A DNA stretch of 64,000 bases, taken from Belnapia mucosa (GTDB lineage Bacteria > Pseudomonadota > Alphaproteobacteria > Acetobacterales > Acetobacteraceae). Below the pieces are notes generated by a model. It made no database searches, was not told the DNA's origin, and saw only the letters and a list, made by a program, of their open reading frames with translations. Each line of letters starts with the position of its first letter. Position 1 is the stretch's first letter. Made by a program: the position numbers and the translations under genes. Below are positions 52,498 through 60,896 of this stretch, piece by piece. Location: positions 1 through 64,000 of the forward strand of contig NZ_JAEUXJ010000011.1 of the NCBI RefSeq assembly GCF_016775475.1, given 5' to 3'.

Positions 52498-52794
52498 GTG
52501 CTGAATCGCCGTTGCTTTGCCGGCCTGCTCGCCGGCCTCGCCGCCCCGGCCGCCCTCGCGGGCCCCGCCCAGGCGCAGCCCTTCCGCCCGCCACCGCCGC
52601 TGCGGCTGGAGCCGCCGCCGGGCCGCGCGCCCGGACCGCGCCTGGTCTGGCAGCCCGGGCACTGGGTCTGGAACCGCCGCGACTATGTCTGGGTGCCGGG
52701 CCAATGGGTCCGCGCCCGGCGCGGCGGATGGGTGCATGGCCATTGGGATGACCGGCCGCGCGGTCGGGTCTGGGTCCCGGGCGGGTGGCGGTAA
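52498..52794 (+). CDS. Exported YxWVPGxW-repeat protein
   Basis: A 98-residue protein with signal peptide LNRRCFAGLLAGLAAPAALA and cleavage near AQAQP (about residues 24-28). The N-terminal twin Arg may allow Tat export. The mature part repeats the W-x-PG-x-W pattern: LVWQPGHWVWNRR, YVWVPGQWVRARR, WVHGHWDDR, VWVPGGW, as in BcpO-related/YXWVPGXW-repeat proteins of the cell envelope. The start is taken as GTG at 52498 because the signal begins there; in-frame ATGs further up would run into the lipoprotein gene. Function unknown. Confidence 0.75.
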   Translation: MLNRRCFAGLLAGLAAPAALAGPAQAQPFRPPPPLRLEPPPGRAPGPRLVWQPGHWVWNRRDYVWVPGQWVRARRGGWVHGHWDDRPRGRVWVPGGWR

Positions 52795-52795
52795 C

Positions 52796-53776
52796 CTAAG
52801 GCAGGACGACCACCGTGCCGCGCTTGCTGCCGGATTCCACGGCCTCATGCGCGGCAGCCGTCTCCGCCAGGGGATAGGTGCCGGCGACGCGGTGCAGCCG
52901 CGGCGCCTCCCGCAGCCAGGCGGTGATGTCCTCCATGGCTTGGCGCCTGGCTGCGGCGGGGGCGCTGTTCAGCACCACGCCGCGCAGGTTGACGTTCCGC
53001 CGCATGAGCACGGCGGAGACAGGGATGGCGGGCATCGGCTCGCCACGGCTGGCATAGCCGATGACGCTGCCATTCAGCGCCACCACCTCGGACCACAACG
53101 CGACATTGCCACCGACATCGACCTCGACGATCCGGTCCACCCCGCCGGTCGCCGCCATGATCCGGGCGGCGCAATCCGGCGCCCGGTAGTCGAAGACCGC
53201 TTCGGCGCCGGCAGCCGCCGAATCCTCCGTCTTCCAGCCGCCGCTGGCCGTGGCGCCGACCCAGGCCGCGCCGCCCCAGCGGGCGAGCTGGATCGCATAG
53301 TTGCCGACCGCGCCGCCGCCGCCCGAGACCAGCACCCGCAGCCCCCGCACCGGACCATCCGCGAAGAGGCAGCGATGCGCCGTCATGGCCGGAATGCCGA
53401 GGCAGGCGCCGATCTCGAAGGCGATCTCCTCCGGCAACTCGATCACCTGCTCCGCCGGCACGCAGGTCGCCTCGGCCGCGGTGCCGAAGGGCCGGCCGCG
53501 CTGGGCGTTGTAGAGCCAGACCCGGCGCCCGAGCAGGGCCGGCTCGGCACCTTCGCCCAGCGCCTCTACCACCCCCGCGCCGTCGCTATGCGGGATGATG
53601 AGCGGCCATTCATTGGCCCAGGAGGTACCAGCACGGCGGTAGATATCGGCCGGGTTCACGCCCGAGGCGGCGAGCCGCACCCGCACCTCGCCCGGCGCCG
53701 GCTCGGGGAGGGGGCGTTCGCCGAATTCCAGCACCTCCCGCGCCGGTCCGGTCCGCGTGTACCAGACGGCCCGCAT
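52796..53776 (-). CDS. Zinc-free quinone oxidoreductase-type alcohol dehydrogenase
   Basis: A 326-residue MDR-superfamily NADPH oxidoreductase. GVNPADIYRRAG (residues about 41-52) and the Rossmann loop SGGGGAVGNYAIQLA (about 148-162) identify the QOR branch; the catalytic zinc ligands of true alcohol dehydrogenases are missing. It reduces quinones or enones. Last gene of a three-gene operon after D-aminoacylase and RidA, sharing one base with ridA (TGATG). The physiological substrate is unknown. Confidence 0.88.
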   Translation of the reverse strand: MRAVWYTRTGPAREVLEFGERPLPEPAPGEVRVRLAASGVNPADIYRRAGTSWANEWPLIIPHSDGAGVVEALGEGAEPALLGRRVWLYNAQRGRPFGTAAEATCVPAEQVIELPEEIAFEIGACLGIPAMTAHRCLFADGPVRGLRVLVSGGGGAVGNYAIQLARWGGAAWVGATASGGWKTEDSAAAGAEAVFDYRAPDCAARIMAATGGVDRIVEVDVGGNVALWSEVVALNGSVIGYASRGEPMPAIPVSAVLMRRNVNLRGVVLNSAPAAARRQAMEDITAWLREAPRLHRVAGTYPLAETAAAHEAVESGSKRGTVVVLP

Positions 53777-54165
53777 CAGTCGAGCGCTGCCACGCATTCG
53801 ATCTCGAGCAGGAAATCCGGCACCGGCAGCGCGGCGACCACGCAGGTGGTCCGCGCCGGCAGGGCCGCGGCGGGAAAGGCCGCGGCATAGAGCCGGTTCA
53901 TCTCCGCCACGTCGCCGGCCCGGGTCAGCAGGACATTGGTCTTGATGACCCGGCCGATCTCCGTCCCCGCCTCGGCCAGGATGGCGTGGAGGGACTTGAT
54001 CACCTCGGCGAATTGCGCGGCGAAATCGCCCCGGGCGAGGCTGCCATCCGGCGTGAAGGGGCCGATGCCGGAGACATAGAGGGTATTGCCATGCCGCACC
54101 GCGACCGAGAGGGGCGGGAAGGGCCGCCCATCCTTCGGCGGGGCGAAGCGCTGGATATCGGCCAT
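53776..54165 (-). CDS. RidA family reactive intermediate deaminase
   Basis: A 129-residue RidA/YjgF/UK114 protein, of the branch with KTNVLL and PARTTCVVAALP near the C-terminus, the Arg (about residue 107) being the substrate-binding one in deaminating members. RidA proteins hydrolyse enamine/imine intermediates. In this operon (D-aminoacylase, RidA, oxidoreductase) it may clear imines made during D-amino acid breakdown; that is inferred. It shares one base with each neighbour. Confidence 0.9.
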   Translation of the reverse strand: MADIQRFAPPKDGRPFPPLSVAVRHGNTLYVSGIGPFTPDGSLARGDFAAQFAEVIKSLHAILAEAGTEIGRVIKTNVLLTRAGDVAEMNRLYAAAFPAAALPARTTCVVAALPVPDFLLEIECVAALD

Positions 54166-55865
54166 CAGGCGGCGCACCGCACGAGCCGGCCCGGCAGCGC
54201 CCCGGTCGCCTCGCCCTGGCGGTAGGTCACGCTGCCGGCGACGATGGTCGCCTCGTAGCCGCGCGCCCGCTGCATCAGCCGCCGGCCACCACCGGGCAGG
54301 TCGTACAGCATCCCTGGCCGGTCAAGCGCCAGCGCATCCAGGTCGATGACATTGATATCGGCCCGCAGCCCCGGCCGCAGCAGCCCGCGATCCGTAAGCC
54401 CCGCGGCGCGGGCGGTGTCGCCCGTCTGGCGGCGGATCAGCTCCTCGATCGCGACGCCGCGCTCCTTGCCCCAATAGGTCAGCAGGAAGGTCGGGAAGCT
54501 GCCATCCGAGATGAAGCCGACATGCGCCCCACCATCGGAGAGGCCAACGATGGTGTTCGGATGCCGCAGCAGCTCGGCCGAGGCATCGAGCGTGAAATCG
54601 GCATAATTGGTCAGCGGGCAGAACAGGAAATTCTGCCCGTCATTCGCCAGCAGCATGTCATAGGCGACCTCCTCGGGGCTGCGGCCCTGCCGCACGGCTT
54701 CCGCGGCGACGCTGGTCTCGCGGTGCGGGGCATAGTCGGGCGGATCGCCGAAGGGGAACATCCGCTCGAAGGAGAGGCGCGTGATCAGCGGGAAATTGCT
54801 GCCGCTGATCCGGTCGTCGGCCAGGATGCGCGCGCGGGTGGTCGGGTCGCGCATGGCGGCGACGCGCTCCGGCACCGGCAGATGGGCAATGGCCTTGTAG
54901 CTCGGCGCACCGCTGAACGGGTTCTGGCTGCCGAGCAGGCCCATCAGGATGCCGATCGGCCGCGGCGGGAAGACCGGGCGGATATTCACCCCCTCCGCCG
55001 CCGCCTTGTTGGACAGGGCCAGCAGCTCCTTCCACGCCTCGGTCCGGTCGTGCCGGGCGGTGAGGGAGAAGACCATCGGCCGGCCGCAGGCCTCGGCGAC
55101 GCGGCGGAGCATGGCGAATTCGGTGGCCGCATCCGGCAGGTTGAAATCGGAGACGACTTCGAGAAAGCCGGCCCCCACCTCCTTCAGCCCAAGGGCGATG
55201 CCGGTCAGCTCATCCTCCTGGGCGCGCAGCGTCGGCGTCGGGTCGCCCGCCAGGGTCTTGTGGCTGATGGTGCGGCTGGTGGAGAAGCCGAAGGCGCCGG
55301 CCCGCACCGCCTCGGCCACGATCTGCCGCATGGCGGCGATGTCGGCCTGGTTCGCCGGCTCCAGCGCCAGCGCCCGCTCGCCCATGACATAGACGCGCAC
55401 CGCGGCATGGGGGACGAGGGCACAGAGATCGATATCGCGCGGCCGGCGGTCCAGCGCGGCCAGGTATTCCGAGAAGCTCTCCCAGGTGAAGTCGAGGCCC
55501 TGGGAGAGGACGGGGGCGGGGATGTCCTCCACCCCCTCCATCAGCTCGATCAGCTTGGCCTCCTGCCCCGGCCGGACCGGAGCGAAGCCGACGCCGCAAT
55601 TGCCTATCACCGCGGTGGTGACGCCATGGATGGCGGAGGGCGCCAGGTGGCTGTCCCACACCGCCTGGCCGTCATAGTGGGTGTGGATATCGACGAAGCC
55701 CGGCGTCACCAGCTTGCCGCTTGCGTCGATCTCCTCCGCCCCGCGCGGCAGGCCAGAGCCGATGGCGCTGATCCGCCCGCCGCTGATGGCGAGATCGGCG
55801 ACGAAGCCCGGGGCGCCGGTGCCATCGATGATGGTGCCGCCCCGGATGACCAGATCCTCTGCCAT
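54165..55865 (-). CDS. N-acyl-D-amino-acid deacylase (D-aminoacylase) family amidohydrolase
   Basis: A 566-residue amidohydrolase with the metal-binding start PGFVDIHTHYDGQAVWD (His61, His63), NCGVGFAPVRPG with the family Cys, and LSDGGAHVGFISD (third ligand Asp) plus GLLRPGLRADINVIDLD. These proteins remove the acyl group from N-acyl-D-amino acids. An N-terminal GTIIDGTGAPG strand region is usual. First gene of the operon leading into RidA and the oxidoreductase with TGATG junctions. Exact substrate is not shown by sequence. Confidence 0.9.
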   Translation of the reverse strand: MAEDLVIRGGTIIDGTGAPGFVADLAISGGRISAIGSGLPRGAEEIDASGKLVTPGFVDIHTHYDGQAVWDSHLAPSAIHGVTTAVIGNCGVGFAPVRPGQEAKLIELMEGVEDIPAPVLSQGLDFTWESFSEYLAALDRRPRDIDLCALVPHAAVRVYVMGERALALEPANQADIAAMRQIVAEAVRAGAFGFSTSRTISHKTLAGDPTPTLRAQEDELTGIALGLKEVGAGFLEVVSDFNLPDAATEFAMLRRVAEACGRPMVFSLTARHDRTEAWKELLALSNKAAAEGVNIRPVFPPRPIGILMGLLGSQNPFSGAPSYKAIAHLPVPERVAAMRDPTTRARILADDRISGSNFPLITRLSFERMFPFGDPPDYAPHRETSVAAEAVRQGRSPEEVAYDMLLANDGQNFLFCPLTNYADFTLDASAELLRHPNTIVGLSDGGAHVGFISDGSFPTFLLTYWGKERGVAIEELIRRQTGDTARAAGLTDRGLLRPGLRADINVIDLDALALDRPGMLYDLPGGGRRLMQRARGYEATIVAGSVTYRQGEATGALPGRLVRCAA

Positions 55866-55929
55866 GGCCCGCTTCCCTTCCCGTGTCGTTTGGCGGGAAG
55901 CCTAGGCCCTGGCAGGGGATGCGGAAACC

Positions 55930-58251
55930 CTAATCCGGGACCGCCGCCGCCTCATAGCCGACCGGCACCGGCACCGGCACCGCCGCCGCCGGCGCCGTGC
56001 TGCGCAACACGTTGCGGAGCTGCGCCAGCATGGCCTGCGCCGCCTCGCCCAGCTCTTCCTCCGGTCCGGCCACGCTCTCGACGGCGGCCAGGGCCCGGAC
56101 GCGCTCTTCCGGCTCCGGCAGCAGGGCCGGCAGGCTCGCCAGCGCCTCGGCCGGGGCCATGCCGGCGATGACGGTCTGCTGCCGGATCATCGCCTGGCGC
56201 TCGGCCGGGGTCATGGCGGCGAAGGGCAGCTCGGTCGTCAGCAGGGCGTTGGAGCGGGCGAGGCGCGAACGGCGGACGCCGCCGCGGGCCCGGGCCAGCA
56301 GGATCATCATGCGGATGACCGCCGCGGCATAGCCGCCCTCCTGCATTCGGCCGAGCGCCTCGCGCACCTCGGGCGCTTCGGCCTGGGGGGCGGGGGGCGC
56401 TTCCTCCACCGGTTCGGTCCCGCCGACGCCCATCGTCCCGAGCGCGCCATAGAGGGCGTGGAAGGCATATTCCGTCCAGCCATCGCGGATGTCGCGATAC
56501 ATGTCGAAGCTGCGCTCGACGGTATCGGCCCAGAGATTCTCCCAGAGCCGGAAGGGGTTGGTCGGCGCTGCCGGGGCGCGGTTGCGCCGCGCCGCCTCCG
56601 CCATGGCCGGCACCGCCGCCATGGCCGGATTGTGGTCGCTGAACAGGGTCCGCCGCAGTCGCATCGGGTGCATCTGCCGGCGCAGCTCCGCCGTCTCCTC
56701 GGTGGCGAATTGCCGCAGCACTGGCGAGACGAAGAGGTCGTACACGGACTGGTTCAGCGCCGAAATGCGGGCGACCAGCGGGAAGGCCTCGTTCTTGGCC
56801 TCGCCGCTGCGGGCACGGATATGCTCCATGCTCCGCTCCTTCAGCTCGACATGCCAGGCGCTCCCGGCCGTGAGGGGCGCATCGCCTTCGGTGGAGATCA
56901 CCATCTCGTAGAGGCCGGGCGCGACGCTGTCGATCAGCTGCAGCGTCTCGGCGATCTCGGTGTGCTCCTTCAGCGCCACGGCGCCGGAGACGAAGATGCC
57001 GAGATGGCCGATATCCTCATGCACGAGGTAGACGATGGTCTGGCCGAGCGACTTGATCTCATGCTCGTCGCGATAGACATCGGCGATCCAGCGCAGCGCC
57101 TGGCCGGGCGGGGTGATGTTGTCGCCCGCCGAAGCGAAGACCACGACCGGGCTGCGCACCGCGCGCATGTTGAAGGTGGCGCCGCCGCCGGCCGAGATCT
57201 CGCCGCGGGAGAAGCGGTTGCCGATAAACAGGTTCTCGACGATCCAGCGGATCTCGTCGCGGTTCATCAGGAAGTAGCCGCCCCACCACTTCTCGAATTC
57301 CAGGAAGCGCGGCGTCTCCCGGTCCACATTGGCGTAGAGGTTGTAGTATTTCTTGAACCAGGTGTTGGCGGGCGACAGGCTCTCGAAATTCAGCACGAGG
57401 TTGGCGCCGTCGAAGCGGCCATTGCCGAGATCGGCCAGCATCGCCGCCGGCCAGGACCCGCCGGCGAGGCCGCCCAGATAGCGCATCGGGTTCCGTCCGC
57501 GCTCGCCCGCCCAGTAGGACAGCGGGGCGCCGTTCAGCACCAGCGCGCCGGTCAGGTCGGGCTGCGAGGCGCCGAGCATCATCACCGCCCAGCCGCCCTG
57601 GCAATTGCCGATGACGACGGGCTTCGGCGCCTCCGGATGCAGCTCATGCACGCGGCGCAGGAAGACGCCTTCGGCCTGGGTGATGTCGAGGATGGTCTGG
57701 CCCGGCTCCGGGTCACGGAAGAAGATAACGAAATAGACCGGATGGCCGCGCCGCAGCGCGACGCCGACCTGGCTGTCCGACTTGAAGCCGCCGATGCCGG
57801 CGCCATGGCCGGCGCGCGGGTCGATGATGACGAAGGGGCGGAGCTTCGGGTCCTGCGGCGCCGCGCCCTCCGGCCGGCGGATGCGGACCAGGGCGTAGTT
57901 GCAGGGCCGCGGAAGGCTGCGGCCATCCACCACCATGTCCCATTGGAAGAACAGCACCGGTGGGCAGCCCGCCGCCTCATGCTCGACGAAGGTGTTGCCC
58001 GCCTGGCGCATGGCATCGAGGAAGAGGATGCCCCGCTGCGTCGCATCCACCGTGTATTCGGCTGCGGCCCGCATGAGGGAGAGCGGGTCGGCCGGCACCG
58101 GCGGCACGGAGGGCAGGTCGCGCGGCGTCAGGGCCTCGGCCTGGCGCGCGGCGACATCGGCGAGGGTCCGGGCCTGGTCCACGGCGCGGGACATGGTTTC
58201 AGCGCCGCGGGCCAGCATTTCGCGGCCCGGAGGGGGAGTGACGACGGTCAT
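55930..58251 (-). CDS. DUF3141 protein with PHA-synthase-like catalytic triad
   Basis: A 773-residue protein. A phasin-like helical N-terminus (SRAVDQARTLADVAARQAEAL, residues about 19-39, partly quoted) precedes an alpha/beta-hydrolase core in which GNCQGG carries Cys217, followed by Asp377 in SAGDNITPP and His416 in EDIGHLGIFVSG. This Cys-Asp-His set and its spacing (160 and 39) resemble class I PHA synthase (161 and 28). The C-terminal 300 residues are helical. ATG at 58251 follows AGGACACGCCA. PhaR-like boxes lie 29 and 166 bases upstream, so a role at PHA granules is likely (inference). DUF3141 members have no proven activity. Confidence 0.85.
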   Translation of the reverse strand: MTVVTPPPGREMLARGAETMSRAVDQARTLADVAARQAEALTPRDLPSVPPVPADPLSLMRAAAEYTVDATQRGILFLDAMRQAGNTFVEHEAAGCPPVLFFQWDMVVDGRSLPRPCNYALVRIRRPEGAAPQDPKLRPFVIIDPRAGHGAGIGGFKSDSQVGVALRRGHPVYFVIFFRDPEPGQTILDITQAEGVFLRRVHELHPEAPKPVVIGNCQGGWAVMMLGASQPDLTGALVLNGAPLSYWAGERGRNPMRYLGGLAGGSWPAAMLADLGNGRFDGANLVLNFESLSPANTWFKKYYNLYANVDRETPRFLEFEKWWGGYFLMNRDEIRWIVENLFIGNRFSRGEISAGGGATFNMRAVRSPVVVFASAGDNITPPGQALRWIADVYRDEHEIKSLGQTIVYLVHEDIGHLGIFVSGAVALKEHTEIAETLQLIDSVAPGLYEMVISTEGDAPLTAGSAWHVELKERSMEHIRARSGEAKNEAFPLVARISALNQSVYDLFVSPVLRQFATEETAELRRQMHPMRLRRTLFSDHNPAMAAVPAMAEAARRNRAPAAPTNPFRLWENLWADTVERSFDMYRDIRDGWTEYAFHALYGALGTMGVGGTEPVEEAPPAPQAEAPEVREALGRMQEGGYAAAVIRMMILLARARGGVRRSRLARSNALLTTELPFAAMTPAERQAMIRQQTVIAGMAPAEALASLPALLPEPEERVRALAAVESVAGPEEELGEAAQAMLAQLRNVLRSTAPAAAVPVPVPVGYEAAAVPD

Positions 58252-58279
58252 TGGCGTGTCCTGATATATTGGTTGGATG

Positions 58280-58290
58280 CTGCGTCGCAG
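58280..58290. promoter_or_regulatory. PhaR-like box 1 (CTGC-GTC-GCAG)
   Basis: CTGCGTCGCAG matches the CTGC-N3-GCAG site reported for the PHA regulator PhaR of Rhodobacter sphaeroides. It is the centre of a larger palindrome with perfect 11-base arms (58274-58284 and 58286-58296). It lies 29 bases upstream of the DUF3141 start, over the probable core promoter. Confidence 0.7.
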
Positions 58291-58397
58291 CATCCACGAA
58301 GTCCAGTGCCATGCGTGTGGTCGGGACGGGGACGATGGGGCACGGACAGTGTTCTGGGTTCCTCTCCGGGCGGAACGCCCGGCGGCGCAACGGGTGG

Positions 58398-58427
58398 GTT
58401 GACGATGCCGTCAACGCTGCAATGCAG
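58398..58427. promoter_or_regulatory. PhaR-like box 2 and adjoining inverted repeat
   Basis: CTGC-AAT-GCAG (58417-58427) is a second match to CTGC-N3-GCAG. Directly before it GTTGACG (58398-58404) and CGTCAAC (58409-58415) form a separate 7-base inverted repeat. Both lie in the 201-base gap between tonB and the DUF3141 gene; no other coding sequence is seen there. Confidence 0.6.
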
Positions 58428-58452
58428 CAGAAGTTGGGCCGTCACGTCTGGG

Positions 58453-59448
58453 TCAGCGGATCAGGATGTAGTGCATGCTGAAGTCGATCGTCACGCCATT
58501 CGGGTCGGCGCCTGGCGGAAAGGCCGGCAGGGTCGCGTTACGGAACATGGCCATCGTCTGATAATCCAGCCAGACCGAGCCCGAGGGGCTGGTCAGCCGC
58601 ACCGAGCGGACCTTGCCGTTCGGATCGGCGATGACCTGGACCCGGCTGCGGCCCTGATGGCCGGCGATGACGGCGCTCTCGGGATAGCGCTTGTTCTCCT
58701 CCACCCAGCGGCGGAAGGCGTTGCGCCAGTCCGGCCCGACCTCGGCGCCCTTCACATCCGCCTCGGAATCCGGCGTGTCCCGCCCGCGTGAGGCAAGCGG
58801 CCCCGGCGTCAGGTCGAGCCGCGGCCGGGCCTGGGCGCTCGGCCGCGACGGCTGGCTCGGCGGGGCGAGGCTGCGCGCCTCGGGCATCCAGACACCCGGC
58901 AGGCGCTGGGTTGGTGCCGCCGGTACGGGTGGCCGCGGCTGCGCCATCTGTTCCTGCCGCGGCGCCGGCGGGGCCGGGGGCGGCGGGGGCGGCAGCGGCA
59001 GTGCGGCCACCGGCGGAGGAGGCGGGGGCGGTGCGGTCTCGGCCGGGGCCACCTCGCGCGGCGGGGCCGGGGGTGGTGGCACCGAGGGCGCGGGCAGGGG
59101 CGGCGCGGTGGCGAGGGGTGGCGGCGGGACCGCCGGCTGGGCCGGGGCGGGCGGCGGCGGGGGCGGCGGCTCCGGCGCCTGCATCTGCGGCAGCGCCTCG
59201 CCCGTCGGGTCTCCCGGCCGGTCAGGCGCGCCGGACTGGTATTCCACCTCGAAGGAGGGGGGCGGCAGCGGCTCCGAGGGTTTCGGCCGGGTCAGCGTCG
59301 CCAGCACCACCAGGCCGAGGAAGCCGAGATGCAGCAGGACCGAGCCGACCAGGCCCGGCCGCAGCCGGCGCCACGGCCGCTGCCGGCGCGGGACGCGGCG
59401 GCGGCCAGCCCGCACCAGGGGCTCGGCTCGGAGGATCGGTCCGCTCAC
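58453..59448 (-). CDS. tonB: TonB-like energy transducer
   Basis: A 331-residue protein: basic N-terminus (RRRVPRRQRPWRRLR), one membrane helix at about residues 32-50, a long Pro/Ala-rich periplasmic span (about 55-220, with runs such as PPPPPPPAP), and a TonB C-terminal domain from about 245 (RWVEENKRYPESAVIAGHQGRSRVQVIADPNGKV). TonB couples the proton gradient to outer-membrane receptors. exbB and exbD are not adjacent. DUF6489 gene lies 9 bases upstream on the same strand. Confidence 0.88.
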   Translation of the reverse strand: MSGPILRAEPLVRAGRRRVPRRQRPWRRLRPGLVGSVLLHLGFLGLVVLATLTRPKPSEPLPPPSFEVEYQSGAPDRPGDPTGEALPQMQAPEPPPPPPPAPAQPAVPPPPLATAPPLPAPSVPPPPAPPREVAPAETAPPPPPPPVAALPLPPPPPPAPPAPRQEQMAQPRPPVPAAPTQRLPGVWMPEARSLAPPSQPSRPSAQARPRLDLTPGPLASRGRDTPDSEADVKGAEVGPDWRNAFRRWVEENKRYPESAVIAGHQGRSRVQVIADPNGKVRSVRLTSPSGSVWLDYQTMAMFRNATLPAFPPGADPNGVTIDFSMHYILIR

Positions 59449-59457
59449 GCCCCCGGG

Positions 59458-59727
59458 TCAGCCCTGGCCGGAGCCCTTGGGCGACGGGCCACTGCCCATC
59501 GGGTTGAACATCCGGAACATGGTGGCCATCGCATCCCGCATCTGCTCGGGCGGGGCCAGCGGCATCCAGGCCTTCAGCAGCGCCTCGGGCGAGACAGCGG
59601 CGACACCTTCCAGCATCTGCTCCTGCATCTTGGCCAGCACCGCATCCTGCATCGGCCGCAGGTCGGGCAGGCCGAAGAAATGGCGCGCCTCCTCCGGCGT
59701 GCAGTCGATCTCGATATTGACCTTCAT
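59458..59727 (-). CDS. DUF6489 family small protein
   Basis: An 89-residue protein with the family start MKVNIEIDCTPEEARHFFG and a helical centre (LPDLRPMQDAVLAKMQEQ). The C-terminal end is a Gly/Ser/Pro-rich tail. Function is unknown. The ATG at 59727 follows GGAGTCCC; a longer open frame upstream is not supported. It lies 9 bases ahead of tonB and is probably in the same transcript. Confidence 0.8.
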   Translation of the reverse strand: MKVNIEIDCTPEEARHFFGLPDLRPMQDAVLAKMQEQMLEGVAAVSPEALLKAWMPLAPPEQMRDAMATMFRMFNPMGSGPSPKGSGQG

Positions 59728-59842
59728 GGGACTCCAGGGCTCCGCAACGGCCAGGGCCGATATGGACCGGCACCGCGCCGCAGGCCAGCGCTGGTTACGT
59801 TTTGTTGGCAAGGCTTAACGCAAAGGACCCCACGCCCGGGGC

Positions 59843-60790
59843 CTAACGCCAGGGACGGGTGCGCCATAGCTCCCCATAGCGCCGGTCCTCGCCGGCGGCG
59901 AATTCGCGCATGGCGGCGCCGTCGCGGTAGCGGAGGACGACATAATCCCGCTCCGCCTGCGCGCGGAAGGCCGGGTCGGCGGCGGTGGCGGCGATCGCCG
60001 CCTCGATCCACTGCAGGATGGCGGGCGGGGTGCCGGCGGGCAGGACGATCCCCCGCGCCGCGCCGGCCACCGCATCGAAACCCTGCTCGCGGAAGGTCGG
60101 GATGCTGGGCACCCGGTCCCAGCGGGCGCCATCCATCAGGCCGAGGATGCGCACCTCCCCGGCTTCATGCTGCTTCACCGTCAGGCTGACGGTCGAGACG
60201 CCGCCCAGCACATGCCCACCCTGGACCAGTGCCAGGGCCTGGCCAGCGCCCTGCATGGGCACCCAGGTGAAGCGGATGCCGGCCAGGTCCTCCAGCTGCA
60301 TGAGGGCAAGCTGCGGCGCCCCGCCCGCCCCGGCCCCGGCGATGGCGATCCGCTCCGGCGCCGCCCGGGCCGCGGCGACCAGCTCGCCGAGGCTGTGATA
60401 GGGCGCGGTGGCGGCGACGAAGAGGGTATAGGGCTCGTCGGTCAGCATCCCGGCATAGTCGAAGCTCCCCAACCGGTAGCGTGGGCTGCTGTCATGCAGG
60501 GCGGTGACGAAGGCGGGGAAGGAGGCGAGCGCCAGGGTATGCCCGTCCGGCCGCGCTGCCGCCGCCTCGTTCAGCATGATGGTGCCGCCGGCGCCCGGCC
60601 GGTTCACCACCGCGACCGGGGTGCCTAGCGCCCGTTCCAGGAAGGGCGCCGTCAGCCGAGCCGCAATATCGATATTCCCACCCGGTGCGAAGCCGACCAG
60701 GAGTTGGATCGGCCGGTCCGGCCAGGCCAGGGCGGGCGGGGCGACCAAAGGGGCGAACAGCAGCAGGGCCAGCAGCAGCAGGATGCGCAT
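59843..60790 (-). CDS. Bug-family (TctC) periplasmic solute-binding protein
   Basis: A 315-residue precursor with signal peptide MRILLLLALLLFAPLVAPPALA (first 20 quoted elsewhere) and the Bug pattern WPDRPIQLLVGFAPGGNIDIAARL, VVNRPGAGG. It belongs to the tripartite tricarboxylate transporter receptors, each binding a carboxylate or related ligand. No TctA/TctB membrane genes are near, as is common for these many-copy proteins. It is divergent from the luciferase-like gene by 106 bases and may share regulation with it. Confidence 0.9.
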   Translation of the reverse strand: MRILLLLALLLFAPLVAPPALAWPDRPIQLLVGFAPGGNIDIAARLTAPFLERALGTPVAVVNRPGAGGTIMLNEAAAARPDGHTLALASFPAFVTALHDSSPRYRLGSFDYAGMLTDEPYTLFVAATAPYHSLGELVAAARAAPERIAIAGAGAGGAPQLALMQLEDLAGIRFTWVPMQGAGQALALVQGGHVLGGVSTVSLTVKQHEAGEVRILGLMDGARWDRVPSIPTFREQGFDAVAGAARGIVLPAGTPPAILQWIEAAIAATAADPAFRAQAERDYVVLRYRDGAAMREFAAGEDRRYGELWRTRPWR

Positions 60791-60896
60791 GCGGAAGGCT
60801 GGCACCTCGCCGGCGCCAGCGGCAAGCCCCCGCCGCAGGTTGCGGCGCAGCGCAGCTTCGCTAGGCTGGCCGGGCCGCAGCCGGACGGAGCACGCG

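Noticed and set aside
58900..59220. Low-complexity GGC/GCC-rich stretch suspected as a nucleotide repeat region
   Set aside because: It is the Pro/Ala-rich span of tonB and is explained by the protein.
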